In this document: positions 45,138-53,172 of the stretch, one piece after another
Layout: each line of letters starts with the position of its first letter
How positions within the stretch are numbered: the stretch's first letter is position 1
Assembly: GCA_900314455.1 (NCBI GenBank)
Contig: OMVI01000014.1
Location: forward strand, 34,924 to 98,923
DNA length: 64,000 nucleotides
Direction of reading: 5' to 3'
Source: an uncultured Prevotella sp.
GTDB taxonomy: Bacteria; Bacteroidota; Bacteroidia; Bacteroidales; Bacteroidaceae
Program-made: the position numbers and the translations under genes
Notes under the pieces: generated by a model
The model's input: only the letters and a program-made list of their open reading frames with translations
Told to the model about the DNA's origin: nothing
Database searches by the model: none

Positions 45138-46238
45138 TTAGTTCTTAACCTGTACGATTTTTGTCTTTCCATGCTCTTTGTTCCTTCGGTTTACAACCGT
45201 GACAACAGCCTGAGCAAGGTTCAGGAACGCCTGACCGGTAATCGAGTCGGGGTTCGTTGCCGCCGGCGCACCTGCATCGCCACTTTCGCAAATGCTCTGA
45301 ACAATAGGAATCTGGGCCAACAATGGGATGCCCATTTGCTTGGCGAGGTCCTTGCATCCATCCTTTCCGAAGATGTAGTACTTATTGTTCGGTAGTTCAG
45401 CGGGCGTAAAGTAAGCCATATTCTCTATCAGACCAAGCACGGGAACATTGACTTTATCATTGGTATACATATCTATTCCTTTGATGGCATCGGCAAGTGC
45501 GACCTTCTGAGGTGTACTGACGATGACTGCTCCGGTAATTGCGATGGTCTGAAGGAGCGTCAGGTGAATGTCGCTGGTCCCCGGTGGCGTGTCAAGAATG
45601 AAATAATCGAGGTCGCCCCAATCAGCATCACCGATGAGTTGCTTAAGCGCAGCCGTCGCCATACCACCTCTCCATAGCGTTGCTGTCTGCGGATTGACGA
45701 AGAAACCAATACTCAGCAGTTTCACTCCGTACTTCTCTATCGGCTCGATAAGTTGTCTGCCGTCCTTCTCAACAGCGTATGGACGCGCGTCCTCGACGCC
45801 GAACATCTTTGGCATTGACGGTCCGAAGATATCAGTATCCAGCAGTCCGACCTTGTAACCGAGCTTCGCCAGGGCTATGGCAAGGTTCGCCGAGACAGTC
45901 GACTTGCCTACCCCACCCTTTCCGGAGCTCACGGCAATAATGTTCTTAACGCCCGGAAGCATGTTGCCAACTTGAGGGCGCGGAGCACTCTTGAACTCCG
46001 TTTTGATGGTAACCTCAACATCCTTGGAAACGGAATAATGTATCTGAGCCTCAGCAGCTTTTACCGTCGACTTCAAGAACGGGTCAGTCTCGCGTGGGAA
46101 AATCAGCGAAAAGCTGACCCTCATACCGTCAATTCGCATGTTGTCGGCAACCATTCCACTGTCGACGAGGTTCTTTTTCGTACCCGGATATATCACCTGC
46201 CGTAAGGCGTCAGTTATCAATTTTGGATATAGTGTCAT
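45138..46238 (-). CDS. mrp: Mrp/ApbC/Nbp35-type iron-sulfur carrier ATPase
   Basis: A 366-residue P-loop ATPase that carries and inserts Fe-S clusters. Residues 1-~85 form the MIP18/DUF59 domain, followed by the deviant Walker A S-G-K-G-G-V-G-K-S-T near 107-116 and D-T-P-P-G-T-S-D near 214-221. The two CxxC-type cysteines expected near the C-terminus are not obvious; only C in K-D-G-C-K and S-I-C-E-S-G are present. A longer frame reaches 46370 but passes through the promoter, so M-T-L-Y-P-K at 46238 is chosen; M-N-F-F at 46265 is the alternative. Confidence 0.92.
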   Translation of the reverse strand: MTLYPKLITDALRQVIYPGTKKNLVDSGMVADNMRIDGMRVSFSLIFPRETDPFLKSTVKAAEAQIHYSVSKDVEVTIKTEFKSAPRPQVGNMLPGVKNIIAVSSGKGGVGKSTVSANLAIALAKLGYKVGLLDTDIFGPSMPKMFGVEDARPYAVEKDGRQLIEPIEKYGVKLLSIGFFVNPQTATLWRGGMATAALKQLIGDADWGDLDYFILDTPPGTSDIHLTLLQTIAITGAVIVSTPQKVALADAIKGIDMYTNDKVNVPVLGLIENMAYFTPAELPNNKYYIFGKDGCKDLAKQMGIPLLAQIPIVQSICESGDAGAPAATNPDSITGQAFLNLAQAVVTVVNRRNKEHGKTKIVQVKN

Positions 46239-46287
46239 AGCTTTCTTCCTTTTAAAGAAATTCATTTGCATTCTGATTAATGGTCTG

Positions 46288-46318
46288 CAAAGATAACACA
46301 AACTATTGGAACGACAAA
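46288..46318 (-). promoter_or_regulatory. Consensus promoter for mrp
   Basis: On the minus strand TTTG (46315-46318), exactly 19 bases, TATCTTTG (46288-46295). Confidence 0.75.
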
Positions 46319-46404
46319 AAGAAACTGCCACAAATTGACTCATATCAAACAACTTGACCTCCGACAACAAATCAATAACAAAGATGAAAATTTCAAATCA
46401 ACAG

Positions 46405-46436
46405 TTTGCCAGTGTCCGTTTATGGCACTAACTTTG
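46405..46436 (+). promoter_or_regulatory. Consensus promoter for the 27-residue microprotein
   Basis: TTTG (46405-46408), 20-base spacer, TAACTTTG (46429-46436). The only gene it can serve on this strand before a terminator is the small reading frame at 46524. Confidence 0.75.
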
Positions 46437-46523
46437 CACTCGAAATCAATGAAGAGCCGATAAAGGCAACCGAACCAAACGTCCGGTAAAACATTAAAAA
46501 GAAGAAGTACAGAGGTTAAAACT

Positions 46524-46607
46524 ATGGAAATTTTTGAGATTGTAGGTATTGCGACTATCATCTTTGGTCTGTTCACCGCTACAGGAATGTACATCGGAAC
46601 AAAGTAA
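46524..46607 (+). CDS. 27-residue single-span membrane microprotein
   Basis: A short frame starting M-E-I-F-E-I-V-G-I-A and ending G-M-Y-I-G-T-K before TAA. About 18 uninterrupted hydrophobic residues with two acidic residues at the front and a lysine at the end predict one membrane helix. It has its own full consensus promoter 88 bases upstream, an AGAGG sequence about 10 bases before the ATG, and an intrinsic terminator about 105 bases after the stop, so it forms a complete private transcription unit. I do not recognise the family. Small size makes chance coding possible, but the surrounding signals argue strongly for a gene. Confidence 0.72.
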   Translation: MEIFEIVGIATIIFGLFTATGMYIGTK

Positions 46608-46711
46608 AGTACGCAATTCACCTCTCTCCCGCAAGAGATTGAGGTTTCAAAAGAGAAGAAGAAATTTGAGAGATAGTTAGAGAGAAAGTTTTGAATTGAG
46701 GTTTTGTGAAT

Positions 46712-46749
46712 GCCCGCCATTCTGAGAAAGAACGGCGGGCTTTTGTTTT
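46712..46749 (+). terminator. Terminator of the microprotein unit
   Basis: Stem GCCCGCC / GGCGGGC (46712-46718, 46734-46740), extended inward after one mismatch by TTCT/AGAA, then TTTTGTTTT. It lies immediately past the convergent trpG stop codon, but the U-run favours plus-strand termination. Confidence 0.8.
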
Positions 46750-46752
46750 CTG

Positions 46753-47319
46753 TCAGCACTTATTAAGCCAGTTATCTATTATCTTGTGTCCGTCAGGCGT
46801 CAGAACGCTTTCCGGATGGAACTGGATACCTCTGATGTTGAGGGTCTTGTGACGTACTGCCATAATCTGATGCTCAGCACTTTCGGCTGTAATCTCAAGG
46901 CTGTCGGGGAACCCTTCGTGCGAAATGACCCACGAATGGTAGCGTCCCACCTCGATACTACGTGGCAAACCGTCGAACAAAACATCATCGGCAACGATAT
47001 CAATAGGCGTTGCCACACCATGATAGACTTCCTTCAGATTCTCAAGCTTTGCCCCGAAGACTTCGCCAATAGCCTGATGGCCAAGGCAGACTCCAAGCAT
47101 CGGTTTCTTGCCGGCGTAGGTCTTGATGACGTCAAGCAAGAGTCCGGCCTCCGACGGTATGCCCGGACCGGGACTGAGGATTATCCTATCGTAAGGCTCA
47201 AGTTCCGAAAGAGCGAACTGGTCATTACGTTTCACGTCCACTTCTACACCAAACTCGCGCACGAGATGCACGAGATTGTAGGTGAAAGAGTCATAATTGT
47301 CAATTACTACTATCTTCAT
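46753..47319 (-). CDS. trpG: Anthranilate synthase glutamine amidotransferase subunit
   Basis: A 188-residue class-I amidotransferase supplying ammonia to TrpE. The nucleophile lies in L-G-V-C-L-G-H-Q-A near residues 75-83 and the His-Glu pair in F-H-P-E-S near 166-170. Last gene of the trp operon in this window; its ATG overlaps the trpE stop by four bases, as expected for obligate partners. Confidence 0.96.
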   Translation of the reverse strand: MKIVVIDNYDSFTYNLVHLVREFGVEVDVKRNDQFALSELEPYDRIILSPGPGIPSEAGLLLDVIKTYAGKKPMLGVCLGHQAIGEVFGAKLENLKEVYHGVATPIDIVADDVLFDGLPRSIEVGRYHSWVISHEGFPDSLEITAESAEHQIMAVRHKTLNIRGIQFHPESVLTPDGHKIIDNWLNKC

Positions 47320-48725
47320 AGCTTCTCTGCGATTTTAATTGCCTTTACCAGAGCACCAAGTTTGTTGTTGCTCTCTTCCAATTCGTACTCGTCATTGCTC
47401 TTCGCCACGATACCGGAACCTGCCTGGAACCACAGCTCACCATTACGGCTGATGAACGTGCGGATGACTATAGCCTGATTCAGGTCGCCGTTTAAGCCGA
47501 TGAAACCTATACAGCCGCCATACGCTCCACGGTTGTGTGGCTCCAGCTCCGATATTATCTGCATGGCACGGACCTTCGGCGCACCCGAAAGAGTTCCTGC
47601 CGGGAACGTGTCGATGAACTCCATGATATGGTCGGCGCCGTCGTTCAGCTCACCGCTAACACGACTGACGAGATGGATAACATGACTGTAGAACTGCATG
47701 TCCTTATAGAAGTCGACCTTCACATTATGACAGTTGCGGCTTAAATCATTACGTGCCAAGTCGACAAGCATGACGTGTTCGGCATTCTCCTTTGGGTCAT
47801 TGCGCAGGAATTCGGCATTGTTGCGGTCCTGCTCCGGGTCACCGGTACGCTTGGTTGTGCCTGCTATCGGGTCGATAAACGCCTTGTTGCCGACGATGCG
47901 GTTATGTGTCTCAGGACTGGAGCCGAAGATACGGAAGCCACCGAAGTCGAAATAGAAGAGATACGGACTCGGATTGATGGAGCGAAGGGCACGGTACAGC
48001 TTGAAATCGTCGCCCTCGTACTTCTGGACGAACCTACGCGAGATGACAATCTGGAAGACATCGCCACGCAGGCAGTGCTGAACGCAGCGGCGGATGTTTG
48101 CCTTATGCTGTTCGTCGGTAAGCGTCGATGTCGACTCACCTACCGGATGGAAACCGTAAGGCTTGACGCTGGCACGCATGGAGGCACGCTCCAGGGCAGC
48201 CAATTCGTCGTCGGAGCCAAGCGTCAGGTACTCCATCATATTGTCGAAATGGTCGAAGACGATGATATCCTTATACATTATATATAATATATCAGGTGCA
48301 TCGTTCTTCTCCATGGTAGTGTCCTTGACGTTGATGTTTTCGAAATAGCGTACCGCATTGAACGAAGTGAAACCGTAAAGTCCATAGAATGAAGCACCGT
48401 TTCCCTCCACCTTAAAGTGCGAAAGGAAGTCGTTGATGGCCTCAGCGGCCTGATACTTGGCGCGTCCCTTCACCGATGAGTCGATTTCCGACTTATCCTC
48501 AGTGCCGTCGGGATACGATTTCGTAATCACGCCGTGAGCCACCGAGAACTTTGCTATCGGGTTTATGCCTATGAAACTTCGCGAGTTGTCGTTGCCATGA
48601 TAGTCGGAGCTCTCCATGAGCATGCTCTGCGGATAGATATCGCGCAACCTCATGTAGATGCCAACTGGTGTGTACAGGTCGGCAAGTACCTTCTTCGACT
48701 TTGTTGTATAATTAAAAGTTGCCAT
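47316..48725 (-). CDS. trpE: Anthranilate synthase component I
   Basis: A 469-residue chorismate-using enzyme making anthranilate. Early L-M-E-S-S-D near residues 35-40 corresponds to the tryptophan feedback site, and the catalytic region contains P-I-A-G-T-T-K-R-T and F-P-A-G-T-L-S-G-A-P-K. It overlaps trpB by 14 bases and trpG by four. Confidence 0.96.
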   Translation of the reverse strand: MATFNYTTKSKKVLADLYTPVGIYMRLRDIYPQSMLMESSDYHGNDNSRSFIGINPIAKFSVAHGVITKSYPDGTEDKSEIDSSVKGRAKYQAAEAINDFLSHFKVEGNGASFYGLYGFTSFNAVRYFENINVKDTTMEKNDAPDILYIMYKDIIVFDHFDNMMEYLTLGSDDELAALERASMRASVKPYGFHPVGESTSTLTDEQHKANIRRCVQHCLRGDVFQIVISRRFVQKYEGDDFKLYRALRSINPSPYLFYFDFGGFRIFGSSPETHNRIVGNKAFIDPIAGTTKRTGDPEQDRNNAEFLRNDPKENAEHVMLVDLARNDLSRNCHNVKVDFYKDMQFYSHVIHLVSRVSGELNDGADHIMEFIDTFPAGTLSGAPKVRAMQIISELEPHNRGAYGGCIGFIGLNGDLNQAIVIRTFISRNGELWFQAGSGIVAKSNDEYELEESNNKLGALVKAIKIAEKL

Positions 48726-49914
48726 ACTCCTTTGCCATTGCCTTGTTCTTAAGATATGTTTCTACATCCTTGTCGCCACGTCCGCTTACCGTCAGGACTA
48801 CGACATCGTCGGGCTTGAAGGTAAGTTTCTTGAGCGCAGCCACAGCATGTGCGCTCTCAATGGCAGGCACGATGCCTTCCATTCGGGTCAGTTCGTAACC
48901 GGCATAGATAGCCTCGTCGTCGTTGATGGCAAGAACCTGCTCGCGGCCCTTTGCTGCAAGGTCGGCGTGCATAGGACCTATGCCCGGATAGTCGAGGCCC
49001 GCCGAGATGGTGAAAGCTTCTTTTATCTGTCCGTCGTCGGTCTGCATGACGAGTGAGCGGGCACCGTGGATGATGCCTTCGGTACCGCAGTGTATCGTAG
49101 CAGCCGTGTAGTCGGTGTCGATACCGTGACCTCCTGCCTCGGCGAGGACTATCTTCACGCGCTCATCGTCGATGTAGTGGTATATCGTTCCGGCTGCATT
49201 GGAGCCTCCACCTACACATGCGATGAGGTAATCGGGATAGTCGCGGCCTATTTTCTCCTGCAACTGCCACTTTATTTCCTTCGAGATGACGCTCTGCATC
49301 TTTGCGACAATGTCAGGATACGGGTGCGGTCCCATCGTCGAACCTACCATATAGTAGGTGTCCTTTGGATGACAGCACCAGTCGCGGATAGCTTCTGAGC
49401 AGGCATCGCTGAGCGTCATGTTGCCCGTTGTGACCGGATGGACTTTCGCCCCAAGCATTCGCATGCGCTCAACGTTGGTGTGCTGGCGCTCAACGTCGGT
49501 CTTGCCCATGAAGATTTCGCAGTCGAGATTCATCAGCGCACACACCGTGGCGGTGGCAACACCATGCTGTCCGGCTCCCGTCTCGGCTATTATGCGGGTC
49601 TTGCCCATCTTCTTGGCGAGCAGCACCTGACCGATACAGTTGTTAATCTTATGCGCGCCGGTGTGGTTAAGGTCCTCACGCTTCAGGTAGAGCTGGCATC
49701 CGTACTTCTCGCTCATGCGCTTTGCAAAGTAGAGTGGCGACGGACGGCCAACGTAGTCCTTAAGCAGAGCATGGTATTCGTCCTGGAATTCCTTGCTCTC
49801 AATTATCGGTTTGTACGCATCTTGCAGGTCGTGAACAACCTTGTACAATATCTCCGGCACGTAGGCACCGCCGTAACGCCCGAAGAATCCTTTATCGTCT
49901 ACTGAGTATTTCAT
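48712..49914 (-). CDS. trpB: Tryptophan synthase beta chain
   Basis: A 400-residue PLP enzyme joining indole and serine. The PLP lysine is in N-H-T-G-A-H-K-I-N-N near residues 83-92, and the phosphate loop G-G-G-S-N-A near 232-237. It is the TrpB1-type length with no TrpB2 insertions. It is separated from trpA by 360 bases holding repeat element C, yet overlaps trpE by 14 bases. Confidence 0.97.
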   Translation of the reverse strand: MKYSVDDKGFFGRYGGAYVPEILYKVVHDLQDAYKPIIESKEFQDEYHALLKDYVGRPSPLYFAKRMSEKYGCQLYLKREDLNHTGAHKINNCIGQVLLAKKMGKTRIIAETGAGQHGVATATVCALMNLDCEIFMGKTDVERQHTNVERMRMLGAKVHPVTTGNMTLSDACSEAIRDWCCHPKDTYYMVGSTMGPHPYPDIVAKMQSVISKEIKWQLQEKIGRDYPDYLIACVGGGSNAAGTIYHYIDDERVKIVLAEAGGHGIDTDYTAATIHCGTEGIIHGARSLVMQTDDGQIKEAFTISAGLDYPGIGPMHADLAAKGREQVLAINDDEAIYAGYELTRMEGIVPAIESAHAVAALKKLTFKPDDVVVLTVSGRGDKDVETYLKNKAMAKEYGNF

Positions 49915-49924
49915 ATTTTAAAAC

Positions 49925-50267
49925 CCGCCACAAGCCCCTCCCGGACGGGAGGGGTTTAAATACAATGGCAAACTGTTATTATCCCTATACAATGTCTAAA
50001 GTTCCTAAGAAGAATAACGGAAAACTATTGTATTAATCCCGAGGCTTATCTTTTATTTTATATGATATCCGCAATCGTCCAAGTAGCAACCAAGTCCCCC
50101 CGTGCAGGGGCGTCCCTTGTGGCGGGTGGCTCACCTGCTTGAGCGCTTGCAGATATTCATTTTATTTTATTATTCTACAATTAATTACTAACTAACTCTT
50201 AATCCACTCCCCAGCGTTTAACTCGCATTTCATCCCCCTCCCGTACGGGAAGGGGCGAGGGGGTGGG
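49925..50267. repeat. Paired-hairpin element C (between trpA and trpB)
   Basis: A left hairpin CCCCTCCCGGACGGGAGGGG with TTTAAA and a right hairpin CCCCTCCCGTACGGGAAGGGG flank 343 bp. The core contains the 20-bp repeat also found at 37066-37085, so this is a composite: one repeat inside another. It fills the gap between trpA and trpB; no gene is visible in it. Confidence 0.7.
50103..50122. repeat. 20-bp GC-rich repeat, second copy
   Basis: TGCAGGGGCGTCCCTTGTGG, identical to 37066-37085, lying within paired-hairpin element C. Confidence 0.75.
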
Positions 50268-50274
50268 TTCTTCT

Positions 50275-51051
50275 CTACTTCTTCAACGCCTCGAAGAGTT
50301 CATTCAACGCCTTGTCTGCATCCTTCGTCTCATTGAGCAGCGTGACGAACTTAGAGCCTATGATGGCACCGGCAGCATTCGCCTGCGCCGACTCCAGTGT
50401 CTGTTTATTGGAGATACCGAAACCTATCATGCGCGGATTGCGGAGGTTCATGGCATTGATACGGTTGAAGTAGGCAATCTTTGCGTCGTTGAAGCTCTGC
50501 TGTGCACCAGTGATGGCTGCCGAGGAGACCATGTATATGAACCCTTCGGTGTGCGCGTCGATGAAGCGGATGCGCTCCTCGCTGGTCTCGGGGGTTATCA
50601 TCATGATGACGCGGATGTCGTACTTGTCTGCTATCGGCTTAACATCGTTGATGTAGTCCTCGAACGGTAAGTCGGGGATTATAGTTCCACTGACTCCGCT
50701 GTCGGCACATGCCTTGAAGTAGTTCTCTATGCCGAAGTGCATGACAGGGTTCAAATAGCCCATCACAACAAGCGGAATGCTCACCTCATCCTTTATCGCC
50801 TTGAGCTGGGATAGCAGCAACTTCAGCGTCATGCCGTTCCTCAGAGCCACCGTTCCGGCACTCTGTACAACGGGACCGTCGGCAAGCGGGTCACTGAACG
50901 GCATGCCGACTTCCACCATGGCAATGCCCTTGCGTTCCATTGCCTTGATAACGTCCGCCGTTCCGTTGAGCGTCGGACAACCGGCACAGAAGTAAAGTGA
51001 CAGCAACTTGCGGTCGCCACGGTTCTTGAACAATTCGTTTATCTTATTCAT
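50275..51051 (-). CDS. trpA: Tryptophan synthase alpha chain
   Basis: A 258-residue TIM-barrel lyase releasing indole from indole-3-glycerol phosphate. The catalytic glutamate is in V-E-V-G-M-P-F-S-D-P near residues 46-55 and the catalytic aspartate in P-D-L-P-F near 126-130; V-S-S-A-A-I-T-G is the phosphate-gripping region. Unlike most operons trpA comes before trpB here, with a 360-base gap. Confidence 0.96.
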   Translation of the reverse strand: MNKINELFKNRGDRKLLSLYFCAGCPTLNGTADVIKAMERKGIAMVEVGMPFSDPLADGPVVQSAGTVALRNGMTLKLLLSQLKAIKDEVSIPLVVMGYLNPVMHFGIENYFKACADSGVSGTIIPDLPFEDYINDVKPIADKYDIRVIMMITPETSEERIRFIDAHTEGFIYMVSSAAITGAQQSFNDAKIAYFNRINAMNLRNPRMIGFGISNKQTLESAQANAAGAIIGSKFVTLLNETKDADKALNELFEALKK

Positions 51052-51158
51052 ATTATATCTTTTAGAATGCCATCGGACAGACTCAAGAATGCGGAAGATT
51101 ATCTCTCAGAATATGAAAGAACAGCTATCGCATTGCAACAGGTCATCTTTGACGTTCA

Positions 51159-51239
51159 TTTTTAATTTATTTTTCTCTCATTTTTAATTTATTTTTCGTT
51201 GGTTTTTAATTTATTTTTCTCACAAAAATAAATTAAAAA
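51159..51239. repeat. 22-bp-period AT-rich tandem repeat, locus 2 (3 units plus 1 inverted)
   Basis: TTTTTAATTTATTTTT starts at 51159, 51181 and 51203 (period 22), followed by its reverse complement at 51224-51239. The same 16-base core and the same period occur at 4608-4667. It lies within the trpF-trpA gap. Confidence 0.85.
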
Positions 51240-51379
51240 TAATTCCAAAACCTTACCTCTCGCAATCTCATTGATATTCAACGACTTCGCGGAAGGGCTC
51301 ATTTCTCATTCCAATCGTTACTCCATCAACTTCGAAATGAAGCAAATGATTGGTCTAAAGTCTCTCGGAAGTATCCACA

Positions 51380-51503
51380 AACCTCGAAGAGGTTTTAACT
51401 ATCGGTAGCCCCAGTCAAGGGAGAGAAACGACCGCAGACTGGGGATTGAATGGGCTTCCTAGTTTCATTCAGCGCTTCGAAGAAGCGCTACAGCACGAAG
51501 TGC
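51380..51503. repeat. Cluster of GAA-loop hairpins in the trpF-trpA gap
   Basis: Four inverted repeats in a row: AACCTC-GAA-GAGGTT (51380-51394), CCCCAGTC...GACTGGGG (51409-51444), AGCGCTTC-GAA-GAAGCGCT (51471-51489) and GCAC-GAA-GTGC (51493-51503). Three of the four share a GAA loop. It resembles scattered C-GAAG-type hairpin repeats seen in several bacterial phyla. Together with the 22-bp repeats it fills the 463-base gap; no gene is visible. Confidence 0.6.
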
Positions 51504-51514
51504 GCAAAATGCTA

Positions 51515-52210
51515 TTACCCTCTTAATGCCTCAACGAATGACTTCAGCAATGCAGCATCCTTCACTCCGGGCACTGTTTCGAAACGGGAATTGACGTCGA
51601 TACCTATGCATTCAGGGTGATTGAACTCACGGATGCGCTCTACATCGTCAGGCCCAATGCCACCACTGAGCAGGAATGGCGTCTTGCCATCATAAGCGTC
51701 GAGCACCGACCAGTCGAATTTGTTTCCGCTGCCGCCCTTCAACGGTGTCTTGGTATCGAAGAGGAAGTAGTCGACATGGCCTTCGTAGTCCTTGTATTTC
51801 TCAACGTCGGCGGCGGAAGCGACGCTCAGTGCCTTCATAATCTTTATGCCCTTGTGGATGTCAGGCTCTAGAGTGCGGCGCAGATTGTCAATCATTATCG
51901 CGTTTTCGCAGCCTTGCAACTGCACGATATCAAGCCTGAAGTTGACGACTCGGGTAACGATGTTCTGCGGCATGTCGTCGACAAAGACACCGACACGCTT
52001 GATTTTCTTCGGCGAGGGTTCGTCTCCGTCATTATTGCGCAGCGACGGGTAGTCGGGAATGAAGCCTGCATTGGAGTTAATCTGACGGACATAGCGGGGG
52101 CTCTTCGGGAAGAAGATGAAGCCCATCCAGTCGATGTCGAGTTGCGACACCTCCTTGATATTGGCGGCATCGCGCATTCCGCAGACTTTTATTATCATTT
52201 CTTTATTCAT
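51515..52210 (-). CDS. trpF: Phosphoribosylanthranilate isomerase
   Basis: A 231-residue TIM-barrel isomerase of tryptophan synthesis. The catalytic cysteine is in K-V-C-G-M-R-D near residues 8-14 and the aspartate in F-L-F-D-T-K near 149-154; L-L-S-G-G-I-G-P-D follows near 175-183. It lies 17 bases after trpC. Confidence 0.95.
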   Translation of the reverse strand: MNKEMIIKVCGMRDAANIKEVSQLDIDWMGFIFFPKSPRYVRQINSNAGFIPDYPSLRNNDGDEPSPKKIKRVGVFVDDMPQNIVTRVVNFRLDIVQLQGCENAIMIDNLRRTLEPDIHKGIKIMKALSVASAADVEKYKDYEGHVDYFLFDTKTPLKGGSGNKFDWSVLDAYDGKTPFLLSGGIGPDDVERIREFNHPECIGIDVNSRFETVPGVKDAALLKSFVEALRG

Positions 52211-52227
52211 TGTTACGCTGTTTGTTC

Positions 52228-53019
52228 CTAAACTGTTAGTTCCTTAATGAAGTCGGCAAGGGCTTTTCCGGGATCGTCCTCCTTCATGAAGCGCTCGCCC
52301 ATCAGAAAACCGTTGAAGCCAGCCTGACGCAGTTGGCGCACCGTCGAAGGCTCAGAGATGCCGCTTTCACTGACCTTCACGGCATCGGCGGGCAGCTTCT
52401 CGGCAAGGCGGAAGGAGTTCTGGACGTCGGTGATGAATGTTCCGAGGTTGCGGTTGTTTATGCCGCACATGTCCGGCTCTAGCTCAGCATAGTCGAGTTC
52501 GCTTTCAGAGTGCATCTCAAGCAGTACTTCCAGGCCGAGCTCATGGGCGGAATGGAGCAGATGACGGCACTCTTCGAGGGTTAAATCAGCGGCTATCAGC
52601 AGCACTGCCGATGCACCGCAGTGACGCGCCTGAAGCAGTTGGTAGTCGTCGACGATGAAGTTCTTATATAATATAGGTATTGTAACACCGGTGGCACGGG
52701 CGTCCTGGACGAACTCATCGTAACCTCCGAAGTACTGGATGTCGGTCAGTATGCTGAGCGCCGTTGCACCGCTGTCCTGGTAGGTCTTTGGTACAAAGGA
52801 GGCTTTGGCGTCCTTGTGTATCCAGCCTTTTGACGGACTCTTGCGCTTGAACTCGCTGATAATGCCGGTGTCGCTCTCTTTCAGTGCCTTCGACATTGAA
52901 GGGACAGGGTTCTCCAGCATTGGCTCGGTCATCTCGTAGAGCCGCCGCATGCTGAGCAGCGACTTCCATTCGTCGACTTCCTGCCGCTTGTGTGCTACTA
53001 TTTCTTCTAATATATCCAT
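52228..53019 (-). CDS. trpC: Indole-3-glycerol phosphate synthase
   Basis: A 263-residue TIM-barrel enzyme closing the indole ring. The family start I-L-E-E-I-V-A-H-K-R-Q-E-V, the catalytic E-F-K-R-K-S-P-S-K-G near 56-65, and K-V-S-E-S-G-I near 223-229 are visible. It is a stand-alone TrpC, not fused to TrpF as in E. coli. Confidence 0.96.
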   Translation of the reverse strand: MDILEEIVAHKRQEVDEWKSLLSMRRLYEMTEPMLENPVPSMSKALKESDTGIISEFKRKSPSKGWIHKDAKASFVPKTYQDSGATALSILTDIQYFGGYDEFVQDARATGVTIPILYKNFIVDDYQLLQARHCGASAVLLIAADLTLEECRHLLHSAHELGLEVLLEMHSESELDYAELEPDMCGINNRNLGTFITDVQNSFRLAEKLPADAVKVSESGISEPSTVRQLRQAGFNGFLMGERFMKEDDPGKALADFIKELTV

Positions 53020-53047
53020 AACAATATGAAGCTTGACAAAGCTAGAG

Positions 53048-53150
53048 ACCTCCCCAAGCCCCTCCCAAGGAGGGGATGTTTAGATACCGAATTGGCTCAA
53101 ATAGACATTAGGCGTTCAAACATCCTCCCCTTGGGGGAGGCTTGGTGGGG
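53048..53150. repeat. Paired-hairpin element D (between trpC and trpD)
   Basis: A 103-bp unit: left hairpin CCCCTCCCAAGGAGGGG with ATGTTT, right hairpin CATCCTCCCCTTGGGGGAGG. Shortest copy of the family. It fills the only gap between trpD and trpC. Confidence 0.8.
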
Positions 53151-53172
53151 ACGTTGCTTCAGATGCTATTTT

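Noticed and set aside
46239-46370. 44-codon N-terminal extension of mrp
   Set aside because: It would be encoded across and upstream of an exact consensus promoter, and family N-termini begin at M-T-L-Y-P-K.
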